64,000 nucleotides of DNA from Cycloclasticus sp. (GTDB lineage: Bacteria; Pseudomonadota; Gammaproteobacteria; Methylococcales; Cycloclasticaceae), in contig PADC01000006.1 of assembly GCA_002700385.1 (NCBI GenBank), forward strand, positions 1 through 64,000, given 5' to 3'. How positions within the stretch are numbered: position 1 is the stretch's first letter; each line of letters opens with the position of its first letter. The notes under the pieces are model-generated. The model made no database searches. It worked only from the letters and a program-made list of their open reading frames with translations, and was not told the origin of the DNA. The position numbers were made by a program, and so were the translations under genes. Positions 55,391 through 64,000 of this stretch are shown here, piece after piece.

Positions 55391-56671
55391 TTATAACGCT
55401 TCTAAACAAGCTTCTACCACATAAAAAGAGCCGAAACATATAACTAAATCGTCTTCATTTAATCGATTTTCAGCCCCCGTAAATGCTTGACTTATTGTTT
55501 GATACCTTGAGCAATTTTGCCTTAATTTACCGGATAAAAATTGATCTAAATCTGTCACTGATATGGAACGCGCGTTTTCTATTGGGGCAATATGCCATTG
55601 ATCAATCAATCCAATGAAGGGCTCAACAACTTGATCGAATTGTTTATCTGCAAACACAGAAAAAACAGCATGCACTGTACCTGTACCGTGTTGTTTTCTT
55701 ATAAAACGCGCTAACGCAATGGCCGATTCGGCGTTATGAGCAACATCTAAAAAAACATCTGGCGAACTCCTGATTTGCTGCAAACGACCCATTAATGCAA
55801 TATGTTGCAGGCCATACTCAATATTTTTCTTGCTGACGGGAATTTTTTCTTGTATTTTCGCCAATAGATGAATGCAAGCCGCAGCGTTTTGGATTTGGTG
55901 CTGCCCCTGCAGAGACGGCAATGGGTAGAAGCCAGCCAATGCGTGATCGGCTGTTAAACACCAACCTTGACCCTTACGCTTAAAATCAAAGTCTCGACCG
56001 GCTAAACTTAATGCGGTATCTAATTTTTTTGCATAATCAATCAAACTTCTTGGGACTGTTTTGTCACCGCAACAAGCCGGTTGTTTTGGTCTAAAAACAC
56101 CCGCTTTTTCAAGGGCGATTTTTTCTCGGTCGTCACCTAACCAATCAATGTGATCGATTGAGATGCTGCTAATAATCGTCGCATCGGCATCAACAATATT
56201 AACCGCATCAAGCCGCCCTCCCAAACCCACCTCAAGAATTTGCACCTCAACGCTTTCATCGTCAAAGATATCCAGAGCCGCCAGCGTTCCAAATTCAAAA
56301 TAACTTAAACTAATATCACCGCGAGCGTCATCTATTTTAGAAAAAGAAGACGTTAACACGCCATCTGAGACGGGATTTCCGTTCAATCTGATGCGTTCAT
56401 TGTAACGAAGTAAATGTGGGGTGCTGTACACGCCAACTCGATACCCGGCATGAACGAGGATAGCCTCAAGCAACGCCACACAAGACCCCTTACCATTTGT
56501 TCCTGCAACCGTTATGGTAAAGATTGTTTTTGATGTTTTATTTTTTAATCTTTGATAAGCAGCCGAAACACGCTCAAGACCTAAATCTACGTCTTTAACA
56601 TGACCATGTTCTTGCCAACTTAACCAGTCACCAAGAGAGGACTCAGCAGTTAAACGAGATTGTTGATTAAT
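55391..56671 (-). CDS. folC: Dihydrofolate/folylpolyglutamate synthase, ATT start likely
   Basis: This bifunctional enzyme makes dihydrofolate from dihydropteroate and adds glutamate tails. The first ordinary start (GTG at 56479) falls after the nucleotide P-loop. The open frame extends up to the accD stop and encodes all expected N-terminal blocks: SSLGDWLSWQEHGH, DVDLGLERVSAAYQ and the P-loop VAGTNGKGS at about 55-63. In that stretch there is no ATG, GTG, TTG or CTG. ATT at 56671, two bases after the accD stop, gives 426 residues, the size of E. coli FolC (422), and an N-terminus like its MIIKRTPQ. Translation is probably coupled to accD. C-terminal blocks include YSTPHLLRYNERIRL and DVAHNAESA. 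Confidence 0.93.
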   Translation of the reverse strand: MNQQSRLTAESSLGDWLSWQEHGHVKDVDLGLERVSAAYQRLKNKTSKTIFTITVAGTNGKGSCVALLEAILVHAGYRVGVYSTPHLLRYNERIRLNGNPVSDGVLTSSFSKIDDARGDISLSYFEFGTLAALDIFDDESVEVQILEVGLGGRLDAVNIVDADATIISSISIDHIDWLGDDREKIALEKAGVFRPKQPACCGDKTVPRSLIDYAKKLDTALSLAGRDFDFKRKGQGWCLTADHALAGFYPLPSLQGQHQIQNAAACIHLLAKIQEKIPVSKKNIEYGLQHIALMGRLQQIRSSPDVFLDVAHNAESAIALARFIRKQHGTGTVHAVFSVFADKQFDQVVEPFIGLIDQWHIAPIENARSISVTDLDQFLSGKLRQNCSRYQTISQAFTGAENRLNEDDLVICFGSFYVVEACLEAL

Positions 56672-56673
56672 AG

Positions 56674-57588
56674 CTACGCTTCACTATGGTCAGTGACAAC
56701 GTCCGCAACAGGAACATCAATGCTCTTTATAGCTTGAGCGCCCGCATGCAATAAAGAAAAAATCTCAGACACTTTCTCACGCATTTCTCTCCGATCAACA
56801 ATCATGTCTATTGCACCGTGTTCAAGTAAGAATTCACTTCGCTGAAAACCTTCCGGCAATTTTTCGCTCACCGTTTGTTCAATAACTCGTTGTCCAGCAA
56901 AGCCGACCAGTGCATCAGGCTCGGCGATATGAATATCACCCAACATGGCTAAACTGGCGGACACACCACCCATTGTTGGGTCAGTTAAAACCGATATAAA
57001 TGGAATTTTTTTCTCAGCTAATTGTGCAAGCGCCGCACTCGTTTTAGCCATTTGAAATAAAGAAAACAACGACTCCTGCATCCTAGCGCCACCACTTGAG
57101 GAAAAACAAATGAGCGGTATATTTTTTTCGATTGAACGATTCACAGCACGAACAAAACGTTCACCAACGACTGATCCCATTGAGCCCCCCATGAAAGAAA
57201 AATCAAAAGCGGCTGCGACCAAATCTTTACCGAGAACTTTACCTTGCATGACAATTAAAGCATCTGTTTCACCAGTGGCTTTAACAGCAGCGGAATGACG
57301 ATCTTTATATTTTTTACTGTCTTTAAACTTTAAAGGATCTTGCGCTCTAACGTTAGCACCTATTTCTTCTCTACCTTCTTCATCTAGAAAAAGTTCAAGC
57401 CGCGCTCGACCACTTAATCGTTGATGATGATTGCATTTTGGGCAAACATGGAAATTGCTTTCTAGATCTGTCTTATAAAGGACACTTTGGCAGCCATCAC
57501 ACTTGCACCATAAACCTTCAGGGACTGAGCCTTTAGTTTTACCACTTAATTTTATGCCCGAAGGTATTAATTTTTCAAACCAACTCAT
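56674..57588 (-). CDS. accD: Acetyl-CoA carboxylase carboxyltransferase subunit beta
   Basis: This 304-residue subunit transfers carboxyl from biotin to acetyl-CoA in fatty-acid synthesis. The N-terminal zinc ribbon has CxxC pairs at about 30-33 and 49-52. The crotonase-like core holds [18 protein letters not shown] and [18 protein letters not shown]. Length equals E. coli AccD. It follows trpA by 19 bp and its stop lies two bases from the ATT start assigned to folC. Confidence 0.97.
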   Translation of the reverse strand: MSWFEKLIPSGIKLSGKTKGSVPEGLWCKCDGCQSVLYKTDLESNFHVCPKCNHHQRLSGRARLELFLDEEGREEIGANVRAQDPLKFKDSKKYKDRHSAAVKATGETDALIVMQGKVLGKDLVAAAFDFSFMGGSMGSVVGERFVRAVNRSIEKNIPLICFSSSGGARMQESLFSLFQMAKTSAALAQLAEKKIPFISVLTDPTMGGVSASLAMLGDIHIAEPDALVGFAGQRVIEQTVSEKLPEGFQRSEFLLEHGAIDMIVDRREMREKVSEIFSLLHAGAQAIKSIDVPVADVVTDHSEA

Positions 57589-57607
57589 AAATCACCTAAT
57601 GTTTAAA

Positions 57608-58420
57608 TTACTGTATTGCCGAGTCCATTGCATTACGCATATCATTTAACAAATCGGATATAGCCTGTTGTCCTTGCCTTTCATCGCCAACGTAGTCAGT
57701 AATGCAGTTTATTAACGCACTTCCTACAACAACGCCATCGCCTATTTTAGCAATTTTAGCCGCAATGTCCGCATTTTTAACACCAAAACCGACGGCAATA
57801 GGTAAAGAAGTCAACTGTTTAATTTGCCGAATTTTTTGCTCAACATGCTCAAGTTCTAGATGCCCTGCCCCGGTAACGCCTTTTAAAGACACATAATAAA
57901 TATATCCCTTGGCCACTGCCGATACTTTTTTAATGCGGCTTTCGTTACTGGTCGGCGACAGCAAGAAAATAGGCGCTATATCGTATCGCGCGTAAGCCTC
58001 AATCAAATCAGCACTTTCCTCCGGTGGAATATCGACTGTTAACACGCCATCCACACCCGCCTCGGATGCTGCTTTAGAAAACACTTCATAGCCCATAAAT
58101 TCAATAGGGTTGAGATACCCCATCAGTATCACCGGTGTTTTTTGATTCGTTTTTCTAAAGCTTTTAACGATGTCTATGACGCCTTTTAGAGACATTCCGT
58201 TAGCTAAGGCTCTTTCGCTTGCTTGTTGAATAACCTCACCATCCGCCATCGGGTCAGAAAAAGGAACACCCAATTCAATCATACTCGCGCCCGCATCTAC
58301 CATTTGATGCATACACGATAAGGTAAAGTCAGCATTTGGATCACCCGCCGTGATAAAAGGAATCAATGCTTTTTGATGTGATAATTGCAGTGATTTAAAA
58401 CACTCATCTAAACGGCTCAC
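57608..58420 (-). CDS. trpA: Tryptophan synthase alpha subunit
   Basis: This 270-residue TIM barrel cleaves indole-glycerol phosphate. Active-site Glu is in [15 protein letters not shown] and Asp in [29 protein letters not shown] and [11 protein letters not shown] follow. It overlaps trpB by four bases, fitting the obligate TrpA-TrpB complex. Confidence 0.97.
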   Translation of the reverse strand: MSRLDECFKSLQLSHQKALIPFITAGDPNADFTLSCMHQMVDAGASMIELGVPFSDPMADGEVIQQASERALANGMSLKGVIDIVKSFRKTNQKTPVILMGYLNPIEFMGYEVFSKAASEAGVDGVLTVDIPPEESADLIEAYARYDIAPIFLLSPTSNESRIKKVSAVAKGYIYYVSLKGVTGAGHLELEHVEQKIRQIKQLTSLPIAVGFGVKNADIAAKIAKIGDGVVVGSALINCITDYVGDERQGQQAISDLLNDMRNAMDSAIQ

Positions 58421-59646
58421 AGTTCAATCCCCTCTAATTTTGCAATCGTAAAAATGTCTTTATCGCCACGACCCGACAAATTAACTAATACAGACTGATC
58501 TGGACTCATTGTTTTAGCAAGTTTAACTGCATAAGCAACCGCATGACTTGATTCTAAAGCTGGAATAATGCCTTCAACGCGGGTCAACCGATGGAAGGCC
58601 TCCAATGCCTCATCATCTTTAATACTGACATATTCGGCACGGCCAATATCTTTCAACCAGGAATGTTCTGGCCCAACGCCTGGATAATCAAGCCCAGCAG
58701 AAACGGAATTCGTTTCTATTATTTCACCATTAACATCCGCCATTAAATAGGTTCTGTTGCCGTGAAGTACTCCCGGTTTACCAGCACATAACGGTGCTGA
58801 ATGGTGACCTGTTTCTATACCTAAACCAGCCGCTTCGACCCCATAGATAGAAACACTTTCATCTTCAATAAATGGATAAAAAAGACCAATGGCGTTAGAA
58901 CCACCCCCTACACACGCAACGATGGCATCGGGTAAACGGCCTGTTTTATTTATCATTTGCTCACGAGATTCACGGCCGATAATGGTTTGAAAATCTCTCA
59001 CCATGGCCGGGTATGGATGCGGACCCGCGACAGTGCCAATGATGTAGTAGGTGTTATCAATGTTGGTAACCCAATCCCTTAAGGCTTCATTTAACGCGTC
59101 TTTTAATGTTTGTGAGCCTGAAGTAACTGCAACAACTTTGGCACCTAATAACTTCATTCGGTATACATTCGGCGATTGCCGCTGAATATCTTCTGCTCCC
59201 ATGTAAACAACACATTCAAGTCCAAGTCGAGCGGCTACCGTAGCCGTTGCAACCCCGTGTTGGCCGGCTCCTGTTTCGGCAATAATCCGCGTCTTACCCA
59301 TGCGCTTTGCCAATAAAGCTTGCCCGATGGTGTTATTAATTTTATGTGCGCCAGTATGATTTAAGTCTTCCCTTTTTAAATAGATTTGAGCACCCCCCGT
59401 TTCATGACTTAAACGCTCGGCATGATAAATAGGCGACGGGCGTCCAACATAATCGTGCAAATCTGCATCTAATTCAGCAAGAAAGTTAGGGTCTTGAATA
59501 TATTTAGCATAAGCTTCTTTCAGTTCCTCAATCGATTCCATCAAGGTTTCGGCTACAAAAAGACCACCATAAGGGCCAAAATGACCTCTTTCATCGGGTA
59601 AATTGTAATCAGTCACTTTCGCTTGTTTAGTCTTACTCGTTGGCAC
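58417..59646 (-). CDS. trpB: Tryptophan synthase beta subunit
   Basis: This 409-residue PLP enzyme joins indole and serine. The PLP lysine is in [15 protein letters not shown]; the catalytic Glu lies in [15 protein letters not shown] and the phosphate loop is [10 protein letters not shown]. It overlaps trpF by 14 bases upstream and trpA by four downstream. Confidence 0.97.
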   Translation of the reverse strand: MPTSKTKQAKVTDYNLPDERGHFGPYGGLFVAETLMESIEELKEAYAKYIQDPNFLAELDADLHDYVGRPSPIYHAERLSHETGGAQIYLKREDLNHTGAHKINNTIGQALLAKRMGKTRIIAETGAGQHGVATATVAARLGLECVVYMGAEDIQRQSPNVYRMKLLGAKVVAVTSGSQTLKDALNEALRDWVTNIDNTYYIIGTVAGPHPYPAMVRDFQTIIGRESREQMINKTGRLPDAIVACVGGGSNAIGLFYPFIEDESVSIYGVEAAGLGIETGHHSAPLCAGKPGVLHGNRTYLMADVNGEIIETNSVSAGLDYPGVGPEHSWLKDIGRAEYVSIKDDEALEAFHRLTRVEGIIPALESSHAVAYAVKLAKTMSPDQSVLVNLSGRGDKDIFTIAKLEGIEL

Positions 59647-60262
59647 GTTTTACCTCGTTCATAAATTGTTGTATTAATAAGTGATCTTTGATGCCTTTAC
59701 TTTGCTCGACACCACTACTGACATCAACGGCATAAGGCTGGGTATTTTTAACCGCTGTGTAAATATTCTGCTGATTAAGACCACCGGCTAAAATAATCGG
59801 CAGGCGACATTTTTTTGGAATCAACGTCCAATCAAACACGTGGCCTGTTCCACCATAGAGACTCGTATCAAAAGCATCTAACAACAAACCAGAAGCCGAG
59901 TTATACCGCTTAGAAATATCACTTAAATCTGTCGATTCGCGCATTCTAATCGCTTTTAAATACGGCTTGTTAAAAGAACGACAGAAAGCTTCATCTTCAT
60001 CACCATGAAATTGAATAAGATCAACTGAAAGCTTCTCTAACACCCTATTCACATATTCACTTTTTGGATTAACAAAAAGCGCTACCTTATTGATAAATGG
60101 TGGTATTTTTTCAAATATTTTACGCGCTTCAACGATACCCAAATAACGCGGACTTGGCTCATAAAAAACAAAACCCAATGCATCTGCCCCATGCTCAATA
60201 GCCGATAAAGCATCATCAAGACGGGTGATTCCACAAATTTTTACGCGCGTTCTTAAAGGCAT
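59633..60262 (-). CDS. trpF: Phosphoribosylanthranilate isomerase
   Basis: This 209-residue TIM-barrel isomerase of tryptophan synthesis has the catalytic Cys in [12 protein letters not shown] and an Asp in [25 protein letters not shown] and [11 protein letters not shown] close the phosphate site. It is a stand-alone TrpF, as in most gammaproteobacteria outside the enterics. It follows truA by 14 bp and overlaps trpB. Confidence 0.96.
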   Translation of the reverse strand: MPLRTRVKICGITRLDDALSAIEHGADALGFVFYEPSPRYLGIVEARKIFEKIPPFINKVALFVNPKSEYVNRVLEKLSVDLIQFHGDEDEAFCRSFNKPYLKAIRMRESTDLSDISKRYNSASGLLLDAFDTSLYGGTGHVFDWTLIPKKCRLPIILAGGLNQQNIYTAVKNTQPYAVDVSSGVEQSKGIKDHLLIQQFMNEVKRANE

Positions 60263-60276
60263 TAAATTATTAAACG

Positions 60277-61077
60277 TTATTTATTTTCTATTGCTTGACT
60301 AAAAGGGGCAAAGGCCTCCTCCATCTCAAGCCCGTACTCTTTTGGGTAGTACACGCCCTTAAAGTACAAACCGTTTGGTAGAGCCGTAACACCGGCTTGT
60401 TTTCTGTCTTTGGCCCTCAATACGTTTTGGACATAAACAGGCGGCTTCTCTCCTTTCCCAACAGGTAGCAAAGTACCGACAATATTTCTGACCATATGAT
60501 GTAAAAAAGCGCTCGCAATAATATCAATACTAATTTTATCACCAGAACGTTTAATAACAATCGAATGAATTTGTTTAATTGGGGATTTTGCCTGACAAGC
60601 TTGTGCCCTAAATGAAGTAAAGTCGTGGTTTCCGATTAAAAAATTAGCCCCTTCTTGCATCAAAGACGCGTCCAGGGGTTGAAAAATTGTGGTCACATGA
60701 TGTCGATCTATGGCGGATTTAACCCATCGATTTAAAATCTCATACCGGTAATACCGTGCTGCTGCTGTATACCTCGCGTGAAAATGATCAGGGACTGATT
60801 TTATCCAAAGAATACGAATATCATCAGGCAAATTCGCATTGCAACCAAAAACCCACTGGTGCATTCCCCTATCTTTATCTGTTTCAAAATGTATGACTTG
60901 TTGAAGCGCGTGTACCCCAGCATCCGTGCGGCCTGCACAAACCACCGACACAGGGTGAGAAGCCAACAAAGAAAGTGCGACTTCAACTTTTTCTTGCACG
61001 GTATCTCGGGTGTTTTTTTGACGTTGCCAGCCGTGATAACAACTGCCGTCGTACTCAACCCCTAAAGCCAACTTCAT
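60277..61077 (-). CDS. truA: tRNA pseudouridine synthase A
   Basis: This 266-residue enzyme modifies U38-U40 of the tRNA anticodon stem. The catalytic Asp is in CAGRTDAGVHALQQ. The N-terminus MKLALGVEYDGSCYHGWQRQ and FLHHMVRNIVGTLLPVG are diagnostic. It lies 13 bp after pdxJ and 14 bp before trpF. Confidence 0.96.
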   Translation of the reverse strand: MKLALGVEYDGSCYHGWQRQKNTRDTVQEKVEVALSLLASHPVSVVCAGRTDAGVHALQQVIHFETDKDRGMHQWVFGCNANLPDDIRILWIKSVPDHFHARYTAAARYYRYEILNRWVKSAIDRHHVTTIFQPLDASLMQEGANFLIGNHDFTSFRAQACQAKSPIKQIHSIVIKRSGDKISIDIIASAFLHHMVRNIVGTLLPVGKGEKPPVYVQNVLRAKDRKQAGVTALPNGLYFKGVYYPKEYGLEMEEAFAPFSQAIENK

Positions 61078-61090
61078 TCAATAAAACCCA

Positions 61091-61831
61091 TTAGCACGAC
61101 CGCGCAGCGCGCATCAGGTTTTTCATGTCGCGTACGGCCCTGTCTAAACCACTCATAACGGCTCTGGCAATAATTGAATGCCCGATGTTAAGTTCAACTA
61201 TTTGCGGAATTTTCGCTATGGCCTCTACGTTATGATAATGCAAGCCGTGACCGGCATTAACCTGAATACCTAGATCATGAGCATAAGCGGCGGCCTCAAC
61301 AAGGCGTTCGTACTCCTTTAGCTGCTCTGATTCGTTTTGCGCATCGGCATAACACCCTGTATGCAATTCGAGCATCGTAGCGCCTGTTGCTTTAACCGCT
61401 TCTATTTGCTGCTTATCGGGGTCTATAAACGGTGAAACAAGAACACCGGCTGAAGAAAGCGTTAAGCAAGCCTTTTCTATACGCTCAAAATTACCGCTCA
61501 CATCCAAACCGCCTTCTGTCGTCAATTCTTCTCTTTTTTCTGGTACCAAACAACAAGATGCTGGTGCCACATCGCATGCTATATCAATCATCTCTTGAGT
61601 AACAGCATGCTCAAGGTTCAATCGGGTATGGATACTGGAAGCAATATCTCTGACATCTCTGTCTTTTATGTGACGCCGATCTTCACGCAAATGGATGGTA
61701 ATACCATCAGCACCAGCCCGCTCAGCAATAAAAGCGGCCTCCAGCGGAGATGGATAATCAGTACCGCGAGCATTTCTTAACGTAGCGACATGATCAATAT
61801 TCACACCCAGTAGAATCGTTTTTTTTTGCAT
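61091..61831 (-). CDS. pdxJ: Pyridoxine 5'-phosphate synthase
   Basis: This 246-residue TIM barrel makes pyridoxine 5'-phosphate from 1-deoxyxylulose 5-phosphate and an aminoacetone phosphate. It shows [38 protein letters not shown]-type [16 protein letters not shown] and [12 protein letters not shown], all family blocks with the catalytic His, Arg and Glu. It follows recO by 17 bp in the conserved rnc-era-recO-pdxJ order. The next gene is truA rather than acpS. Confidence 0.97.
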   Translation of the reverse strand: MQKKTILLGVNIDHVATLRNARGTDYPSPLEAAFIAERAGADGITIHLREDRRHIKDRDVRDIASSIHTRLNLEHAVTQEMIDIACDVAPASCCLVPEKREELTTEGGLDVSGNFERIEKACLTLSSAGVLVSPFIDPDKQQIEAVKATGATMLELHTGCYADAQNESEQLKEYERLVEAAAYAHDLGIQVNAGHGLHYHNVEAIAKIPQIVELNIGHSIIARAVMSGLDRAVRDMKNLMRAARSC

Positions 61832-61848
61832 AATGAGTCGTTCTTAAA

Positions 61849-62544
61849 TTAATTGAATAAGTCGCGGCTTTTCAATATTTTACCATCCAACTGACTGTCA
61901 ATTAAACGCCTCATAAGCCGCTTTGCCTGCTTCAGTTCCGTTTTATCTTTAAGCGTATTGTTGTTTAAATGAATAAGCGTACTCCCGAGAATTGCCTCGG
62001 GGTGCTGAGCGTTATTTTCACGCTTAGCCCCATAACCGGGCTGATAAAAGTAGTATTGATCTGGTTCAATAGGTAATTGGTTATCGGCCTCATATTCCAA
62101 CGCTAAACCGTAGCCCATTTCGTTCAATAGCGTTTTTTCAAATTGTCTTAATACCGCCTCTATGTTTTCTGTATTCGATAACGCTGTCAAACTCATATTA
62201 AACATATCGAACAACCTCGGATGAGCATCATGTTTGTGAAAAAAATTTAAAATAAGCTCATTCATATAAAAACCACAATATAGAGAACGCCCTTTAAGCG
62301 ATGGAAGTATGACCCGCTCGTCTACTGATGTCAGTGTTTTAAGGTCACTCTTTCCTACCCAGGATAAGGTTAATGATCGAAAGGGCTGTAGTAATGAGCC
62401 GTATTTGGAGACAGTTGCTTTTGAACCTTTTGAAAGAATTGAAACAAGGCCGAAATCACGTGTAAAAACTTGATGAATAAGGCTGTTTTCTTTGAATGAT
62501 TGGCTCTTTAAGATAAAACCGATTTGATGTTCAACTCGATTCAT
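61849..62544 (-). CDS. recO: DNA repair protein RecO
   Basis: This protein of about 231 residues loads RecA in the RecFOR pathway. An N-terminal OB fold reads HQIGFILKSQSFKENSLIHQ and FGLVSILSKGSKATVSK. The C-terminal helical part has the family's LLNEMGYGLALE. The zinc Cys cluster present in some RecO proteins is absent. The frame opens at TTG 62556, but ATG 62544 with AGGTAAG upstream gives the usual start. Confidence 0.92.
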   Translation of the reverse strand: MNRVEHQIGFILKSQSFKENSLIHQVFTRDFGLVSILSKGSKATVSKYGSLLQPFRSLTLSWVGKSDLKTLTSVDERVILPSLKGRSLYCGFYMNELILNFFHKHDAHPRLFDMFNMSLTALSNTENIEAVLRQFEKTLLNEMGYGLALEYEADNQLPIEPDQYYFYQPGYGAKRENNAQHPEAILGSTLIHLNNNTLKDKTELKQAKRLMRRLIDSQLDGKILKSRDLFN

Positions 62545-62588
62545 CTTACCTATCAACTAAACATGAATGATTAAATCGGTAAAGCAAA

Positions 62589-63491
62589 TTACTCAACGTC
62601 TCGGTAACCTAAACTGATAAGTTCGCGTTCATTATCAGACCAATTTTTTTTAACTTTAACCCACAAGTTGAGATAAACTTTTGTATCCAGCATTTTTTCT
62701 ATATCTAAGCGTGCTTGCTGCCCAATTTCTTTTAGTCCAGCCCCTTTTTCGCCGATAACTATATTTTTTTGACCTTCTCGCTCAACCCAAATAACTGCGT
62801 AAATTCGCGTTATTTTTTCTTCAACTTTATATTGGTCGATACTAATGCTCACGGAATGAGGGATCTCTTGACCTAACCGCCTGATCAACTTTTCACGAAT
62901 AATTTCTGTCACCATAAAACGTTCAGAACTATCCGTAACTTGATCTTCTGGAAACATCAACTCTCCTTCGGGCAAAAGGTTGATCAGTAATTCTTCAAAT
63001 TCCCCTAGCTGCTTACCTGTTAAAGCGGAAATAGGAATAATTGATTTAAAATCGTGCTGAAGACTAATAGTCTGGATAAACGGTAACAACGCTTCCTTAT
63101 CATTGATTTTATCAATTTTATTAATCGCCAACACGACTGGCGCACCTTCGCTTTTTAATTTTTCAAGAATCGAAATATCAATGTTATCCCACTGCATATC
63201 GTCTTTGACCCAAACAATGACATCCACGCCCATCAAACTCGTATCAGCCGTTTTATTTAAGTATTTATTCAATGCCCTTTTACCGCCGAGGTGCATGCCG
63301 GGGGTATCAACGTAAACGACTTGCGAGTCTTCAGTCGTCTTAATACCTAAAATGCGATGACGCGTGGTTTGCGGTCTTCTAGAGGTGATACTAATTTTTT
63401 GCCCTAATAGCTTATTTAGCAGTGTTGATTTACCCGCATTTGGGGCGCCAATAAGAGCTACAAAGCCACTTTTAAACACTTGATTGGGCAT
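62589..63491 (-). CDS. era: GTPase Era
   Basis: This 300-residue GTPase helps 30S ribosome maturation. G1 is GAPNAGKST at about 15-23, with G2 SITSRRPQTTRHRI, G3 DTPG, G4 NKID and G5 SALTG. The C-terminal KH domain contains IVIGEKGAGLKEIGQQARLD. Its ATG overlaps the rnc stop by one base (TAATG), consistent with an rnc-era operon. Confidence 0.97.
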   Translation of the reverse strand: MPNQVFKSGFVALIGAPNAGKSTLLNKLLGQKISITSRRPQTTRHRILGIKTTEDSQVVYVDTPGMHLGGKRALNKYLNKTADTSLMGVDVIVWVKDDMQWDNIDISILEKLKSEGAPVVLAINKIDKINDKEALLPFIQTISLQHDFKSIIPISALTGKQLGEFEELLINLLPEGELMFPEDQVTDSSERFMVTEIIREKLIRRLGQEIPHSVSISIDQYKVEEKITRIYAVIWVEREGQKNIVIGEKGAGLKEIGQQARLDIEKMLDTKVYLNLWVKVKKNWSDNERELISLGYRDVE

Positions 63492-64000
63492 TAGCGTAAT
63501 TTCTCTAAAACTTGTGAGGCCGCTTTTTGTTCTGCTTTTTTTCGAGAACTTGCTGTTGCATACGTTGGTGGGTTAATGCCGATAACATCACATTCCACTT
63601 TAAATTGCTGGTCATGATCTAAACCCGAAGTAGATACCACCGTATATTTAGGAACGGCTACCCCTTTGGCTTGTAAATATTCTTGCAGCTGAGTTTTAGG
63701 GTCTTTTGTAGCCGTTTCTATCGTTAACTCGTCGAGTTGTTGTTTAAAGATGCTAAGCACCCAAGATGTGGTTTGGCGGAGTCCTTTATCTTTATACATC
63801 GCGCCGATTATAGCCTCTACTGCATCTGATAAAATTGAAGCCCGGCGCTTTCCACCACTTTTCATTTCTCCTTGACCAAGCACTAATTCATCACTGATAT
63901 CCAGCTTTTTTGCAATATTAGCCAACGAATCCCTATTAACAAGATGAGCCCTTAAACGACTCATAACCCCTTCATCAACGTTTGGGAAACGCGTGTAAAT
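63491..64000 (-). CDS. rnc: Ribonuclease III (partial, N-terminus beyond window)
   Basis: This is the C-terminal 169 codons of RNase III. The frame is open through the right edge (IYTRFPNVDEGVMSRLRAHL), so the real start lies outside. Seen are the catalytic-domain segment SILSDAVEAIIGAMYKD and the dsRNA-binding domain (KTQLQEYLQAKGVAVPKY, then SSRKKAEQKAASQVLEKL). It matures rRNA and cuts structured mRNA. The window cuts off the HNERLEFLGDSVL signature region. Confidence 0.95.
   Translation of the reverse strand: MYTRFPNVDEGVMSRLRAHLVNRDSLANIAKKLDISDELVLGQGEMKSGGKRRASILSDAVEAIIGAMYKDKGLRQTTSWVLSIFKQQLDELTIETATKDPKTQLQEYLQAKGVAVPKYTVVSTSGLDHDQQFKVECDVIGINPPTYATASSRKKAEQKAASQVLEKLR

Overview
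The window looks like the chromosome of an AT-rich, probably marine or aquatic gammaproteobacterium. The basis is gene order (rnc-era-recO-pdxJ, truA-trpF-trpB-trpA-accD-folC-SPOR-cvpA-purF-metZ, ftsK-lolA-rarA) together with acnB, sthA, lpxH and an exosortase-type exopolysaccharide (EPS) locus. A relative of Cycloclasticus or Methylophaga would fit, but that placement is inference from gene content and order only.

Positions 1-7800 hold an EPS export locus of the XrtA/PEP-CTERM type, read right to left: polysaccharide export protein, outer-membrane barrel, Wzz-like chain-length protein, tyrosine autokinase, locus ATPase, and a beta-helix protein that runs off the left edge with at least eleven MVTEEP/MVTEDP hexapeptide repeats. 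Upstream lies a small secreted protein with a PEP-CTERM-like tail. Its leader carries a strong promoter, a GEMM-I (cyclic di-GMP class I) riboswitch and, after the gene, a terminator that separates it from the EPS operon. No exosortase gene is in the window.

Positions 8257-33614 are a mosaic of polysaccharide genes on both strands. They include a UPF0104 membrane protein, a CDP-glucose cassette with a C-methyltransferase (branched deoxysugar), a PhyH dioxygenase fused to a Rieske domain, a methyltransferase, a pyruvyl transferase, a Wzx flippase, a GT4, a polysaccharide deacetylase, three GT2 enzymes, two GT-C-like membrane proteins, an FAD oxidoreductase, an atypical SDR, a sugar isomerase-like TIM barrel and ManC.

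From 33643 to 64000 the content is housekeeping: FKBP, BON lipoprotein, rarA, lolA, ftsK, rsmJ, three tRNAs (Pro, Arg, His) behind one promoter, folD, cysS, cyclophilin, lpxH, a DUF455 protein, sthA, a SIMPL protein, acnB, an NRDE protein, a YebC-family protein, metZ, purF, cvpA, a SPOR protein, folC, accD, trpA/B/F, truA, pdxJ, recO, era and the 3' part of rnc.

Two genes (folC and the UPF0104 gene) have frames that only make a family-length protein if translation begins at ATT. The most unusual items are the PhyH-Rieske fusion, the riboswitch-controlled PEP-CTERM protein next to the EPS operon, and the repeat-tailed beta-helix protein.
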